Source: Nocardia xishanensis NBRC 101358
GTDB lineage: Bacteria > Actinomycetota > Actinomycetes > Mycobacteriales > Mycobacteriaceae
Direction: 5' to 3'
Length of the DNA stretch: 64,000 nucleotides
Assembly: GCF_001613365.1 (NCBI RefSeq)
Contig: NZ_BDCF01000015.1
Coordinates: 102,783 to 166,782 of the forward strand
Part shown: piece after piece, positions 44,930 to 53,696 of the stretch
Layout of the letters: every line of letters begins with the position of its first letter
Position numbering within the stretch: the stretch's first letter is position 1
Notes under the pieces: model-generated
The model's input: only the letters and a program-made list of their open reading frames with translations
The model's database searches: none
What the model was told of the DNA's origin: nothing
Position numbers and translations under genes: made by a program

Positions 44930-45811
44930 ATGGACACAACGAATCCATTGGCGGTCCCGCCGGCTTCGACCGCGCTGGTCACCGGAGCGACGAGCGGTAT
45001 CGGGTTCTCGGTCGGTCGCGCGCTGGCGGGGCTCGGCTGGACCGTACTGGTGCACGGGCGCAGCGCGGAGCGTGCGGGGGAGGCGGCAGCGCGCATGGGC
45101 GACGTGCCCGGCGGTCTGATTCCCGTCGATGCCGACCTCGAAACACGGTCGGGGGTGCGGCGACTAATCGATCAGGTGCACCGCGCCGCACCGGACGGTC
45201 TCGGCGTCCTGGTCAACAACGCGGGCGCCGCGTTCGATCGGCGCGGCCTCACCGCGGACGGCGTCGAACGGACCGTGGCCGTCAATCACCTGGCGGCCGC
45301 AGGACTTGCCCACGGCCTGGAATCGATCCTGAAACCGATTGGCGGACAGCGTCATTCACTACCACGGTTGATCATGATGACCTCATATCTGGAAGCGCGG
45401 GCCCGCCCGATCGAGGACTGGGCATTGCCGGGGGAGTGGACGCAGATGCGCGCGTACGCGTCGAGCAAACTCGCCAACCTCGCCTATACCTACGCGCTGG
45501 CCGAGAGGTGGCGTGACCGGATCGAGGTATACGCGGTGGATCCGGGGGCGGTGCGCACGGGATTCCAACGCAGCGCGGGCGGTCCGCTGCACCTGATCGG
45601 CCTCCTCGGCGCACCGTTGATGACCTCGCCGGAGCGGCCCGCGCGCACGGTGGTCGCGACGGCCACCCGACCCGCCCACTCGAGCGGCAGCTATATCCGT
45701 GCGGTCCGCGCCGTGGACACCGGACGCCCGAAGCTGTCCTCGGCCCGCTCTCGCGATCGCGCCTACCAACGCGACGTCTACGACGCCACCCAGCGTTTCC
45801 TGAGCGGCTAG
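44930..45811 (+). CDS. Short-chain dehydrogenase/reductase (retinol dehydrogenase-like)
   Basis: 293 residues, longer than classical SDRs. The cofactor motif is TGATSGIG, the HGRS after beta-2 favours NADP, and NNAG, a Ser in MMTSYLEA and an intact YASSK catalytic pair are present. The extended C-terminus (RPKLSSARSRDRAYQRDVYD) matches the retinol-dehydrogenase/oxidoreductase subgroup acting on lipophilic alcohols or aldehydes. It is controlled by the divergent TetR. Confidence 0.85.
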   Translation: MDTTNPLAVPPASTALVTGATSGIGFSVGRALAGLGWTVLVHGRSAERAGEAAARMGDVPGGLIPVDADLETRSGVRRLIDQVHRAAPDGLGVLVNNAGAAFDRRGLTADGVERTVAVNHLAAAGLAHGLESILKPIGGQRHSLPRLIMMTSYLEARARPIEDWALPGEWTQMRAYASSKLANLAYTYALAERWRDRIEVYAVDPGAVRTGFQRSAGGPLHLIGLLGAPLMTSPERPARTVVATATRPAHSSGSYIRAVRAVDTGRPKLSSARSRDRAYQRDVYDATQRFLSG

Positions 45812-45830
45812 AGCGAATCTGGCGCGACGA

Positions 45831-46418
45831 TCAGCGCGGTTGATGTAATCCCGCGACAAGAAGCTTCACCAGTGCGCGCGCGTCGTAGCGGGGGTCGCTT
45901 TCGGCGCCGATGCAGAGGTTTCCGATGCCGCGCATGAGCTGGTAGGCATCGAGCCCCGAGCGGATCTCGCCGCACGCGGCGGCGGCGTCGAGAAGCTGGG
46001 CGCATACCGGCAAGAGGCGGTCGAGGAAGTAGTCGTGCAACGCCTCGAAGCCGGTGCTGTCGGCCTGGAGTGCGGCCGCGAGGCCGTGCTTGGTGACCAG
46101 GAAATCGACGAAGAGTTCGACCCACCGTGCGAGGGCGGCGTGGGCGGTCGGGCAGGTCGCCAGCAGTTCCGGGCCGGCTTCGGCACAGGCGTCGACCTGG
46201 TGGCGGTAGACGGCGATGACGAGATCCGCCCGGGTAGGGAAATGGCGGTAGATCGTGCCCACCCCGACACCGGCTTCGGCGGCGATGTCGCGGACTGGCA
46301 CGTCGACGCCCGAGGTGACGAAGAGCGCCGCGGCCGCGTCCAGCAGGGTCTGCTGGTTGCGGCGGGCGTCCTTGCGTTTGGGTCCGGCCGCGCTGTCGCG
46401 CGAGCTGCTGTCGTCCAC
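45831..46418 (-). CDS. TetR family transcriptional regulator
   Basis: 195 residues with the HTH at about 32-75 (VPVRDIAAEAGVGVGTIYRH, then FPTRADLVIAVY), a standard YcdC/SbtR-type TetR with a C-terminal ligand domain. The GTG start follows GGAAGGAGAGCCCC. It is divergent from an alpha/beta hydrolase, with two identical-core operators between them. The 3' ends of this gene and of the SDR at 45811 are convergent with a 19-bp gap. Confidence 0.85.
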   Translation of the reverse strand: MDDSSSRDSAAGPKRKDARRNQQTLLDAAAALFVTSGVDVPVRDIAAEAGVGVGTIYRHFPTRADLVIAVYRHQVDACAEAGPELLATCPTAHAALARWVELFVDFLVTKHGLAAALQADSTGFEALHDYFLDRLLPVCAQLLDAAAACGEIRSGLDAYQLMRGIGNLCIGAESDPRYDARALVKLLVAGLHQPR

Positions 46419-46447
46419 CGGGGCTCTCCTTCCGGGTCATTGCAAAC

Positions 46448-46485
46448 CGGAACCGTGTTCCGTATTGTATCGGAACCACGTTCCG
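46448..46485. promoter_or_regulatory. Tandem TetR operators
   Basis: Two 15-bp near-palindromes, CGGAACCGTGTTCCG (46448-46462) and CGGAACCACGTTCCG (46471-46485), share GGAAC-N3-GTTCC and are 23 bp apart centre to centre. The TATTGTAT between them is a likely -10. Two dimers could bind cooperatively between the divergent tetR and hydrolase genes. Confidence 0.7.
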
Positions 46486-46518
46486 TTTCATTCACAATGC
46501 CATATCGGGAGGCCTTCC

Positions 46519-47427
46519 ATGTTCGCTGCGAACATCACGGTGATCTCCGCGAAGCCGGTTGTCCTGCCCGCGCCAGGGCGCGGGGCGGATCTTCAGGTCC
46601 GTGTGTCCGCTCCCGCGGCCGTTGGCGATCTGCCTGTCGTCGTCTTCTCGCACGGTTTCGGATGGTCGATGGACGGCTACGCCCCGCTGGCGGATTTCTG
46701 GGCCGCGCACGGCTTCGTGGTCGTTCAGCCGACTCACCTGGACTCCAGGACGCTCGCGCTCGCCGCCGAAGATCCTCGTACGCCACGGATTTGGCGCTAT
46801 CGCATCGAGGACCTCACGCGCGTGCTGGACGGACTCGACACGCTGGAAGCAACCGTGCCGGGCCTGCACGGGCGCCTCGACCGCGACCGCATCGCCGTGG
46901 CAGGCCACTCCTGGGGAGCCCAGACGGCGAGCACGCTGCTCGGCGCGCGGGTCCTCGATTCCGACGGCGTGCCAGGAGAAGACATGTCCGACCCACGCGT
47001 CAAGGCGGGCGTGCTGCTCTCCCTGCCCGGGCTGGGCGAGGATCTGACCCCGTTCGCCGCCCAGCACTTCCCCTTCATGAAGCCGTCATTCGACGCCATG
47101 ACCACGCAGGCCCTCATCGTTGCCGGAGACCACGACCAGTCCCATTTGTCCACGCGCGGACCGGACTGGTTCACCGACTCCTACGTCTACAGCCCGGGAA
47201 ACAAGAGCCTGCTCACCCTGTTCGGCGCAGAGCACTCACTCGGCGGCATCGCCGGGCACCAGGTCACTGAGACCACCGACGAGAATCCCGCCCGTGTCGG
47301 CCTGCTGCGACAGCTCACCACCGCGTACCTGCGTAGCGCTCTCTTCCCCGGCGACACCAGCTGGAAGTCGGCGGCCACGGCCATGGAGACAGACCCCCAC
47401 CCGCTCGGGAAGCTGCAGAGCAAGTAA
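46519..47427 (+). CDS. Alpha/beta hydrolase (dienelactone hydrolase/chlorophyllase-like)
   Basis: 302 residues with no signal peptide. The oxyanion region is VVVFSHGFGWSMDGY, the nucleophile elbow is AGHSWGAQT, the acid lies in VAGDHDQSH and the His in GAEHSLGG. The architecture resembles PET-hydrolase/dienelactone-hydrolase-type esterases. ATG with GGGAGG six bases upstream. It is induced, by inference, through the divergent TetR and its two operators; the substrate is unknown. Confidence 0.85.
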   Translation: MFAANITVISAKPVVLPAPGRGADLQVRVSAPAAVGDLPVVVFSHGFGWSMDGYAPLADFWAAHGFVVVQPTHLDSRTLALAAEDPRTPRIWRYRIEDLTRVLDGLDTLEATVPGLHGRLDRDRIAVAGHSWGAQTASTLLGARVLDSDGVPGEDMSDPRVKAGVLLSLPGLGEDLTPFAAQHFPFMKPSFDAMTTQALIVAGDHDQSHLSTRGPDWFTDSYVYSPGNKSLLTLFGAEHSLGGIAGHQVTETTDENPARVGLLRQLTTAYLRSALFPGDTSWKSAATAMETDPHPLGKLQSK

Positions 47428-47537
47428 GAGATTCATTGCTGCAGAAACGGTCTCGCCATGAGCCGCGTTCTGGTGCGCCGGAGGCGCGGGGGTAACTCAC
47501 TCTCGCGGGGGAGCGGGCCATCGTCCCCGGGAGTGAG

Positions 47538-48752
47538 GTGGTGGGTCGGGCGGCGCGGAAGACTGGCCCGGTGAGGTTGTGTGAGGTGGGTGCGGCCGCG
47601 GCGGGTCATGTCGACGCGGTGATCGGGAGGGCGCGGCGCTGCCCGTCGTGGGCCGTCGATGCGGTGCTGACGGTGGTGGTGACCGTGGCCAGCGTCGGGC
47701 CCGCGGTGGTCGCGCGGGCGCCGTGGTGGATTGTGGCGCTTTCGGTGCTGGCGTCGGCGCCGGTGTGGTGGCGACGTCGCGCCCCGATTCTCGCGCTGTG
47801 CCTGATCGGCCCGGCGATTACGGTGCTGGCCTGCGCGCATGCCATGCCCGCGCTGCCGTACGGCACCATAGTCTGCGTCTACGCCATCGCGGCCTACAGC
47901 CCGTCACGGCTCCGGCGCGGTGCGCTGACCGCCGTCGGGATCGGCGTGCTGGTCTCGCTGGTGCTGCCGAAGGAGAGCCCGGATTCGTATGGGTACGCGG
48001 CGATGTCGTTCGTGACCGCGTGGGCGCTCGGCACCGGAGTGCGGGCCAGGCGGGACCGGATCGCGATGCTGGAGGAGCGGGCGCGGCGGCTGGAGGAGGA
48101 GCGGATCGCGGCGGTCGACCGGGAGCGGTTGCGCATCGCCCGAGATATGCACGACATCGTCACCCATTCGGTGGGCGTGATGATTCTGCAAGCCGAGACC
48201 GGATCGCTGTTCACCCGCGCCGATCCGGCCCGCGCGGACGCGATCTTCGACGGCATCGCGGAGGCGGGCCGGACTGCGCTGCACCAGCTTCGGCACAGTC
48301 TCGGTGCGCTACGCGGCGAAGCCGCCGATCCGCCACACCAACCCGGCATCGAGGCGATACCCGATCTGGTCGAGCTGGCCCGGCGCGGCGGACTCACCGC
48401 GTCGTTCGACGAGCGCGGTGCGCGGCGCGCGGTGCGCGGCGAGATCGCGGTCACCGCGTATCGCGTGGTGCAGGAGGCGCTGACGAACACCATGAAGCAT
48501 GCCCGCGCCGACAGTGTGCGGGTGTCGCTGCACTGGGGCGACGAGCATCTCCGGATCCGGGTGGCCGACTACGGGATCAGCGGCGACGCGGGTCGGCACA
48601 GCGAAGTGCGCGTCGGCATCGGTCGATTCGAGGGACGAGGACTGATCGGCATGCGGGAGCGGGTGGTCGGCTGCGGCGGAACACTGTGGCACGGGCCCGT
48701 GCCCGACGGATTCGTTGTGAATGCCGAACTGCCACTGGGAGAGGGTGTTTGA
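47538..48752 (+). CDS. NarL-type sensor histidine kinase
   Basis: 404 residues. An N-terminal region with about four to five transmembrane helices is followed by a short coiled coil (EERARRLEEERIAAVDRERL). The HisKA_3 motif RIARDMHDIVTHSVGVMI carries the phospho-His, followed by HATPase_c with EALTNTMKHARADS and GRGLIGMRERV. Such kinases in actinobacteria often sense cell-envelope or metabolite signals. GTG start after GGGAGTGAG. Its partner response regulator begins 2 bp after its stop. Confidence 0.88.
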   Translation: MVGRAARKTGPVRLCEVGAAAAGHVDAVIGRARRCPSWAVDAVLTVVVTVASVGPAVVARAPWWIVALSVLASAPVWWRRRAPILALCLIGPAITVLACAHAMPALPYGTIVCVYAIAAYSPSRLRRGALTAVGIGVLVSLVLPKESPDSYGYAAMSFVTAWALGTGVRARRDRIAMLEERARRLEEERIAAVDRERLRIARDMHDIVTHSVGVMILQAETGSLFTRADPARADAIFDGIAEAGRTALHQLRHSLGALRGEAADPPHQPGIEAIPDLVELARRGGLTASFDERGARRAVRGEIAVTAYRVVQEALTNTMKHARADSVRVSLHWGDEHLRIRVADYGISGDAGRHSEVRVGIGRFEGRGLIGMRERVVGCGGTLWHGPVPDGFVVNAELPLGEGV

Positions 48753-48754
48753 CG

Positions 48755-49411
48755 ATGCGCGTGTTGGTGGTCGACGACCAGGATCTGTTCCGCGCCGGAT
48801 TTCGGCTCATCCTCGAGGCCCAGCCGGACATCACCGTGGTGGGCGAGGCGGTCGATGGCGGGCAGGCCGTCGACCTCGCCATCGAGCTCGCGCCGGACGT
48901 GGTGGTCATGGATGTGCGAATGCCCCGCGTCGACGGGGTGGCCGCGACCGCCCGGATCTGCGCGGAGACCTCGGCGAGGGTCTTGGTGATGACCATGTTC
49001 GACCTCGACGAATACGTCTACGCCGCACTGCGTGCCGGTGCCAGCGGATTCCTGCTCAAGGACCTGCGCCGCGACGAGTTGGTCGACGCGGTGCGCGTCG
49101 TCGCCGCGGGTGAGGCGTTGCTCGCACCGACGGTGACCCGCCGCCTCATCTCGGACCTGGCTCAGCGCGGCCACGCGCGCCCCGAATTGGCGGGGCGATT
49201 GGCGGAATTGACCGAGCGCGAACGCGATACGCTGCGCCACCTCGCCCGCGGCCAGTCCAATGCCGAGCTCGCCGCCGCCCTGGTGGTCAGTGAGCACACG
49301 GTGAAAACCCATGTGAGCTCGGTGCTTTCGAAGCTCCGCTTGCGTGATCGCGTGCAGGCGGTGGTCTTCGCTTACGAGGCCGGACTGGTCGTTCCCGGTC
49401 GACCGGACTGA
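48755..49411 (+). CDS. NarL/FixJ-family response regulator
   Basis: 218 residues. The receiver has the acidic pair D7-D8 (VVDDQDLF), phosphoacceptor D53 in VVMDVRMP, a conserved Thr in MTMF and Lys in LLKD. The LuxR HTH follows (LTERERDTLRHLARGQSNAE; SEHTVKTHVSSVLSKLRLRD). It is encoded directly after the kinase at 47538 and forms a complete two-component system with it. The target could be the downstream Lnt-like gene, but no operator was identified. Confidence 0.9.
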   Translation: MRVLVVDDQDLFRAGFRLILEAQPDITVVGEAVDGGQAVDLAIELAPDVVVMDVRMPRVDGVAATARICAETSARVLVMTMFDLDEYVYAALRAGASGFLLKDLRRDELVDAVRVVAAGEALLAPTVTRRLISDLAQRGHARPELAGRLAELTERERDTLRHLARGQSNAELAAALVVSEHTVKTHVSSVLSKLRLRDRVQAVVFAYEAGLVVPGRPD

Positions 49412-49558
49412 GTGACCGGCCGGCCATCGAGCGCCCGGTCGGGAGGGCTTGGGCCTCCGCGGGAGTGACATCGACTTCGCTCCCGACGGCGATGTGGTTC
49501 TTCGACCGGACGACGAACATCGGACCGGTTCGAATCGATCACTCGAAAGGATCCACGC

Positions 49559-50968
49559 GTGAAGTCTTGGGCGATCGTCGCCGCGGCCACAGTGTCGTCA
49601 GCGGTGCTATGGCATTTCGGCACCGGCCTCCATCCGTTGGCGGGGTTGGTGGTGCTGGCGCCGATACCGGTGCTGCTGATCGCGCCTCGAGTGTCGGCGG
49701 GTACCGCCTTCCTCGCCGGGGCGCTGTCGCGCCTGGGCGGTGAACTGCAACTGTGGTCGTATTTCGTCGACACCCTCGAGCAGCCGGCGCCGGTGACAGC
49801 GCTACTGCTCGGCGGCACCGCGGTAGCGTTCGGCGCGGCAGTGGCATTGACCGGGGCGCTGCTGGTGCGCGGGCGAATAACGTTGGCGGCGTTGGCGCTT
49901 CCGGCGGTATGGGTTGTTCTGGAATACCTGCTGGCGGTTCTCGGACCGTTCGGCGCGTGGTGGAGTATCGCCTATACCCAGGCCGATGTGCTGCCGCTGA
50001 TCCAGACGGCGGCGTTGACCGGTCCGTGGGGCATCACCTTCCTGATCCTGCTGGTGCCCGCAACCATCGGAGGGTTGACCGCCCCGCGGGCGACCCGGGT
50101 GCAGCGGCTGCGGGTCGGCGGCGGGGTCGCGGTGCTGCTCATCGCGGTCGCCGCATTCGGGTGGTCGCGCTTGGTCGCTCCGCACGGTCCGGATTCGACG
50201 CGGGTCGGACTGCTCGCCGTGTCGCAACCGGAAGACTATGTGCCGGTCGATACTCCGGACGGCCGCGACATGATCGAGCGCGTGGCACGGGAGATCGAAC
50301 GTCTCGCCGATCATGGCGCGCAGATCGTCGTGCTGCCCGAGAAAGCTTGGCGTGCCGACGAACACACGCTACCGCTGCTGGCCGAGCCACTCGCGGAACT
50401 GGCGCACCGCCGCGGCATTCACATCATCGCCGGACTGGTGTTCACCCGTGCCGGCGACAGTGTGAACGCCGCGGTCGAATACCCGTCGGGCGTGGTCTAT
50501 GCCAAGCACTACCTGATCCCGGGGCTGGAGGACGAACTGCGTCCGGGCACCGAGTGGCGGCGGGTGCCGGGCACGCCGTGGGCCCTCGCGGTCTGCTTCG
50601 ACCTCGACCGCCCGAGCCTGGTCCGGGAGAACGTCCGCCGCGGTGCCGAACTGCTGCTCGTGCCCGCCCTCGATTTCACCGACGATGCCTGGCTGCACAG
50701 CAGGATGGCGGTGCTGCGTGGTGTCGAATCGGGTGTCGGGGTTGCGCGGGCGCCGCAGTTGGGTCAGCTGGTTGCCAGCGACGACCGCGGTCGCGTGCTG
50801 GGCACGGAGCGCACCGGCGTCACCGTGACCCGCTCGGTCGTCGCGTCTATTCCCCGGCCTGCGGGACGCACGCTCTACGCGCGCTGCGGCGATTGGTTCG
50901 CGTGGACTTCGGCGGTGCTGTGCGCGGTGGCGGTGGCCGGAGTCCTGACTCGCCGATCCAGCAGCTGA
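49559..50968 (+). CDS. Apolipoprotein N-acyltransferase-like membrane protein
   Basis: 469 residues. Six to seven N-terminal helices are followed by an extracytoplasmic nitrilase-fold domain. The Glu-Lys-Cys triad of Lnt can be placed in VVLPEKAW, YAKHYLIPG and LAVCFDLDRPS. It would N-acylate the lipid-modified Cys of lipoproteins. In mycobacteria Lnt is often fused to a Ppm1 domain; here it stands alone and slightly short, so it may be a paralogue. GTG start with AAAGGA upstream. Confidence 0.8.
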   Translation: MKSWAIVAAATVSSAVLWHFGTGLHPLAGLVVLAPIPVLLIAPRVSAGTAFLAGALSRLGGELQLWSYFVDTLEQPAPVTALLLGGTAVAFGAAVALTGALLVRGRITLAALALPAVWVVLEYLLAVLGPFGAWWSIAYTQADVLPLIQTAALTGPWGITFLILLVPATIGGLTAPRATRVQRLRVGGGVAVLLIAVAAFGWSRLVAPHGPDSTRVGLLAVSQPEDYVPVDTPDGRDMIERVAREIERLADHGAQIVVLPEKAWRADEHTLPLLAEPLAELAHRRGIHIIAGLVFTRAGDSVNAAVEYPSGVVYAKHYLIPGLEDELRPGTEWRRVPGTPWALAVCFDLDRPSLVRENVRRGAELLLVPALDFTDDAWLHSRMAVLRGVESGVGVARAPQLGQLVASDDRGRVLGTERTGVTVTRSVVASIPRPAGRTLYARCGDWFAWTSAVLCAVAVAGVLTRRSSS

Positions 50969-51044
50969 TGCTGGTGCGGCCCGCGATCCGAAAGACCTGG
51001 GCTATGGCTGGTTTCGTGCTGAGTCCTCGACGAGCGATCGGTGG

Positions 51045-51851
51045 TCAGGACGGATCGGCTGGTCGATCCTGTGGGCAGCCGGGTATCGGCCCGTCGGGGA
51101 CAGCGACCGCCCGCCCGCTTTCGGCGGGAAGACCGGCCGCGATGCCGTTGAGCACGTGGGCGAGCCCATATCGGAAGCGTTGCTCGGGTGGCAGATGCGG
51201 CACTCGAGCCTGCTCGATCGAACGCGTGAACATCGGATACCGCCCGGAAACGACGACCTCGGCGACATATGGCCCGACGTAACCACTCATCCATTGGGCC
51301 ATGTCCATCCCGGTGCGCCTGGCCTGTTCCAGCCATCCGATCTCCCGATGGACGGCGCTGTGCGCGTAGTCGCTCAACATCCCTATCAGGCTGGCGATTT
51401 CGTCGATGTCCAGTCCGAAGCCGTCGAGCGCGGACATGGCGAACTCTTGCACGCGCAGGGAGTTCGGGCCCAGGGTCGGTCGTCTGTTCGCCAGGGCGAT
51501 CTGCCAGGGGTGACGCAAACCAACCGCGCGTGTTTGCTCGGCGACGAGCGTCAAGTCTTCGCGCCAGTTCCCACTCGGCTGCGCGGGAAGGGCGATCTCA
51601 CCCACGACGGCGTCGATCATGAGGTCGATCAGGTCGTCCCTGCCTGCCACGTACCGGTACAGCGACATCGCCCCGGTGCCGAGCCCGGCGGCGATCCGCC
51701 GCATCGTCACGGCATCCAAGCCCTCCTCGTCAGCGACGGCGACCGCGGCTTGCGTGATCTGGGCCCGGTTGTAGCCGGGCCGCCGCCCGCGCCCTGTGCG
51801 TTCCAATTCCTCCGGGCGCATCCAGATCGTCGTGTTGTGCTGGCTCGACAT
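51045..51851 (-). CDS. TetR family regulator with TetR_C_1 (drug-type) ligand domain
   Basis: 268 residues. The HTH lies at about 35-75 (DAVTMRRIAAGLGTGAMSLY, then RYVAGRDDLIDLMID). A long C-terminal domain (WREDLTLVAEQTRAVGLRHP) typical of the TetR/drug-resistance class follows. ATG at 51851 with GGAGG upstream. It is divergent from a frameshifted SnoaL-like gene and a Ddn-type nitroreductase, with a 31-bp perfect palindrome between them. Confidence 0.87.
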   Translation of the reverse strand: MSSQHNTTIWMRPEELERTGRGRRPGYNRAQITQAAVAVADEEGLDAVTMRRIAAGLGTGAMSLYRYVAGRDDLIDLMIDAVVGEIALPAQPSGNWREDLTLVAEQTRAVGLRHPWQIALANRRPTLGPNSLRVQEFAMSALDGFGLDIDEIASLIGMLSDYAHSAVHREIGWLEQARRTGMDMAQWMSGYVGPYVAEVVVSGRYPMFTRSIEQARVPHLPPEQRFRYGLAHVLNGIAAGLPAESGRAVAVPDGPIPGCPQDRPADPS

Positions 51852-51893
51852 GGACCTCCTCGTTCTCGCGTACATCGTACTTGAGTTCGGGAC

Positions 51894-51924
51894 AGTATTT
51901 CGAGTACGTTGTACTCGAAATACT
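51894..51924. promoter_or_regulatory. 31-bp perfect palindromic operator
   Basis: The arms AGTATTTCGAGTAC and GTACTCGAAATACT are exact 14-bp inverted repeats around GTT. The nearby TACATCGTACTTGAG (51871-51885) repeats half of it imperfectly. It lies 43 bp from the tetR start and 25 bp from the SnoaL-like start, so one dimer or a pair of dimers would shut both promoters. Confidence 0.8.
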
Positions 51925-51948
51925 CCACTGGAGACGATAGGACCAGAG

Positions 51949-52397
51949 ATGAATGCTCGACCTACAGTGAGCGACCCCGAGCGCGCCGACCGGGCTCACC
52001 AGGTGGCGACCGAGTTCGCCAAAGGGCTACAGCGAGCGAGCGACGCCGACGAATACGACTCCGCTTTCGCGGCGGATGTCCTGTGGGGCAGCCCTTTCGG
52101 TGCAAGCGTGACCAGATTCGCCGAGCTGAACGCGATCCATCACCGCCTGATGGCGGCAAAGGTGGCGCCGCCGTCACGGTTCGAGGTGGTCGCCGCTCTC
52201 GCTCCCGCGGCGTGGTGGTGACGCAGATTCGCAGGCAGGCCGCCGACGGTGACGGGTTCTCCGAAATGGCGATGTACGTGCTGGCCGAGCGTGACGGCCG
52301 GTGGTGGCTGGCGGCGGCGCAGAACACTCCCGTGGGAGTGTCACCGCTGGACAGCGCGGGCGCCGACCGCCCCGCGCGACCCGAGCAGGAGGACTGA
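51949..52397 (+). pseudogene. SnoaL-like/NTF2-fold protein gene with a frameshift
   Basis: The first frame (51949-52221) encodes a SnoaL/DUF4440-type start (FAKGLQRASDADEYDSAFA, then ADVLWGSPFGAS) and stops after APAAWW. The second frame continues seamlessly to 52397 (VVVTQIRRQAADG, then [20 protein letters not shown]), giving the missing strands of the same fold. One indel near 52200 (in GCTCCCGCGGCGTGG) separates them. It is either a real inactivation or a sequencing error. The gene is the first of a pair with the Ddn-like gene. Confidence 0.75.
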
Positions 52398-52402
52398 TCA
52401 CC

Positions 52403-52837
52403 GTGCCATTGAGCGGAGAATACCAGCGCGGCACCGCTGGGTGGGCCGCGGACCAAGCCGAACGGATCATGGAATCAGGTGGCGCGCAAGGCACGACGAT
52501 CATGGGCATGCCGGTGGTTCTGTTGACGACCATCGGCAACAAAACGGGAAAACTCCGCAAGACCCCGTTGATGCGAGTTGAGCACAATGGCGAATACGCT
52601 CTGGTCGCCTCGCTGGCCGGGGCGCCCAATCATCCGGTCTGGTACTACAACGTCATCGCCAACCCGCACGTCGAGTTGCAGGACGGCACCGTCGCCAACG
52701 ACTACACCGCACGCGAGGTCTTCGGCGAGGAAAAGGCGTTGTGGTGGGAGCGCGCCATCGCCGCCTTCCCCAACTATGCCGACTACCAGCGCAAAACCAC
52801 ACGCCAGATCCCGGTCATCGTCCTGACCCCGCGCTAG
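52403..52837 (+). CDS. Deazaflavin (F420)-dependent nitroreductase, Ddn family
   Basis: 144 residues of split-barrel fold. The motif [20 protein letters not shown] with [15 protein letters not shown], then [12 protein letters not shown] and a conserved Tyr-rich C-terminus ([20 protein letters not shown]) are diagnostic of Ddn/DUF385 enzymes, which use F420H2 to reduce quinones or nitroimidazoles. The GTG start lies 5 bp after the SnoaL-like stop, with GGAGG inside that gene, so translation is coupled. Regulated by the divergent TetR. Confidence 0.88.
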   Translation: MPLSGEYQRGTAGWAADQAERIMESGGAQGTTIMGMPVVLLTTIGNKTGKLRKTPLMRVEHNGEYALVASLAGAPNHPVWYYNVIANPHVELQDGTVANDYTAREVFGEEKALWWERAIAAFPNYADYQRKTTRQIPVIVLTPR

Positions 52838-52913
52838 CGAATCTGCGCTCTGTCCGTGGCCGCAGCTGCGGCCACGGAGACTCCGAGGGGGCGCGAACTC
52901 CCGTTCTGAACCG

Positions 52914-53237
52914 TCAGTACGGCAACCTCCTCGGGGCGCAGGGATTCGGGAGGGCCGACATCGTGGCCAGATCGCAGATGCCGCCGGTCAGCATCTGAAA
53001 CGGGGTGACGCCGAGGAGCACGATGATTCCGATGAGGTCGCCACGCCCGAGGAATTCCACGGCCGAGCGCGCCGCCGCGGATCCGGAGTCCACCGCCGAC
53101 GAGCCGGTTCCGGCGTCGGCGGCCACCGGCGCGAAGGCCGGAGCAGAGCTGGGTTCGGCCGTCGCAGCGGCCGCGGTGCCGACCAGGCTTGCCACCGCGA
53201 TCGAGGCGGAGGCAAGGCGAAGGGTAGTGCGCATCAT
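52914..53237 (-). CDS. Small secreted protein coupled to the globin gene
   Basis: 107 residues. A Sec signal ([20 protein letters not shown], cleavage near TAEP) is followed by an Ala/Ser-rich linker and a hydrophobic segment ([20 protein letters not shown]) with two cysteines after it. No family is recognised. Its ATG overlaps the stop of the truncated haemoglobin gene (ATGA), so it is co-translated as the third gene of the lcp-globin cluster. It may be an exported or membrane-inserted accessory. Confidence 0.65.
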   Translation of the reverse strand: MMRTTLRLASASIAVASLVGTAAAATAEPSSAPAFAPVAADAGTGSSAVDSGSAAARSAVEFLGRGDLIGIIVLLGVTPFQMLTGGICDLATMSALPNPCAPRRLPY

Positions 53238-53674
53238 CGCGCTCCTTTGTTGGTGATTGGACTTTCGGTCATCGGGTTCGCGGCGATGTCGTCGGCCAGC
53301 GGCGACACTGCCGCAATGATCTGGGCCACCAGTTCCGGCGACACTCCCGCGGCAGTCATGGCATCGGTCAGGTGGCCCGCGACGAGGCCGAAGTGATGCC
53401 GGGTGATGCCGCGGCCTTGATGGACCTGTTTCATCGAGGCGCCGGTGTAGGGGTCGGGTCCGCCGAGGGCGGCAGTGAAGAACTCGACCTGCCGGCCTTT
53501 CATGCGGGACATGTTCGTGCCGGTGAAGAACGGGCTCAGCGCCTCGTCGGCCAGGACGCGCGCGTAGAGGTCTTCGACGACCGTCTCCAAGGCTTCTCGG
53601 CCGCCGATCCGCTCATAGATCGACGCGGCCTCGGACGTTTCCGGCGTGGGCTCGAAAGATGATGGTGCAGACAT
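53234..53674 (-). CDS. glbN: Group I truncated haemoglobin (HbN type)
   Basis: 146 residues. After a roughly 18-residue N-terminal extension the 2/2 globin fold is clear: [20 protein letters not shown] with the B10 Tyr, [20 protein letters not shown] and the proximal heme His in [15 protein letters not shown]. HbN proteins bind O2 and oxidise NO to nitrate. The gene starts 22 bp after lcp and overlaps the following small secreted gene, so it is the middle of a three-gene operon with the O2-consuming rubber oxygenase. Confidence 0.92.
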   Translation of the reverse strand: MSAPSSFEPTPETSEAASIYERIGGREALETVVEDLYARVLADEALSPFFTGTNMSRMKGRQVEFFTAALGGPDPYTGASMKQVHQGRGITRHHFGLVAGHLTDAMTAAGVSPELVAQIIAAVSPLADDIAANPMTESPITNKGAR

Positions 53675-53696
53675 GGTTCGAGTACGTGCTCGGCGT

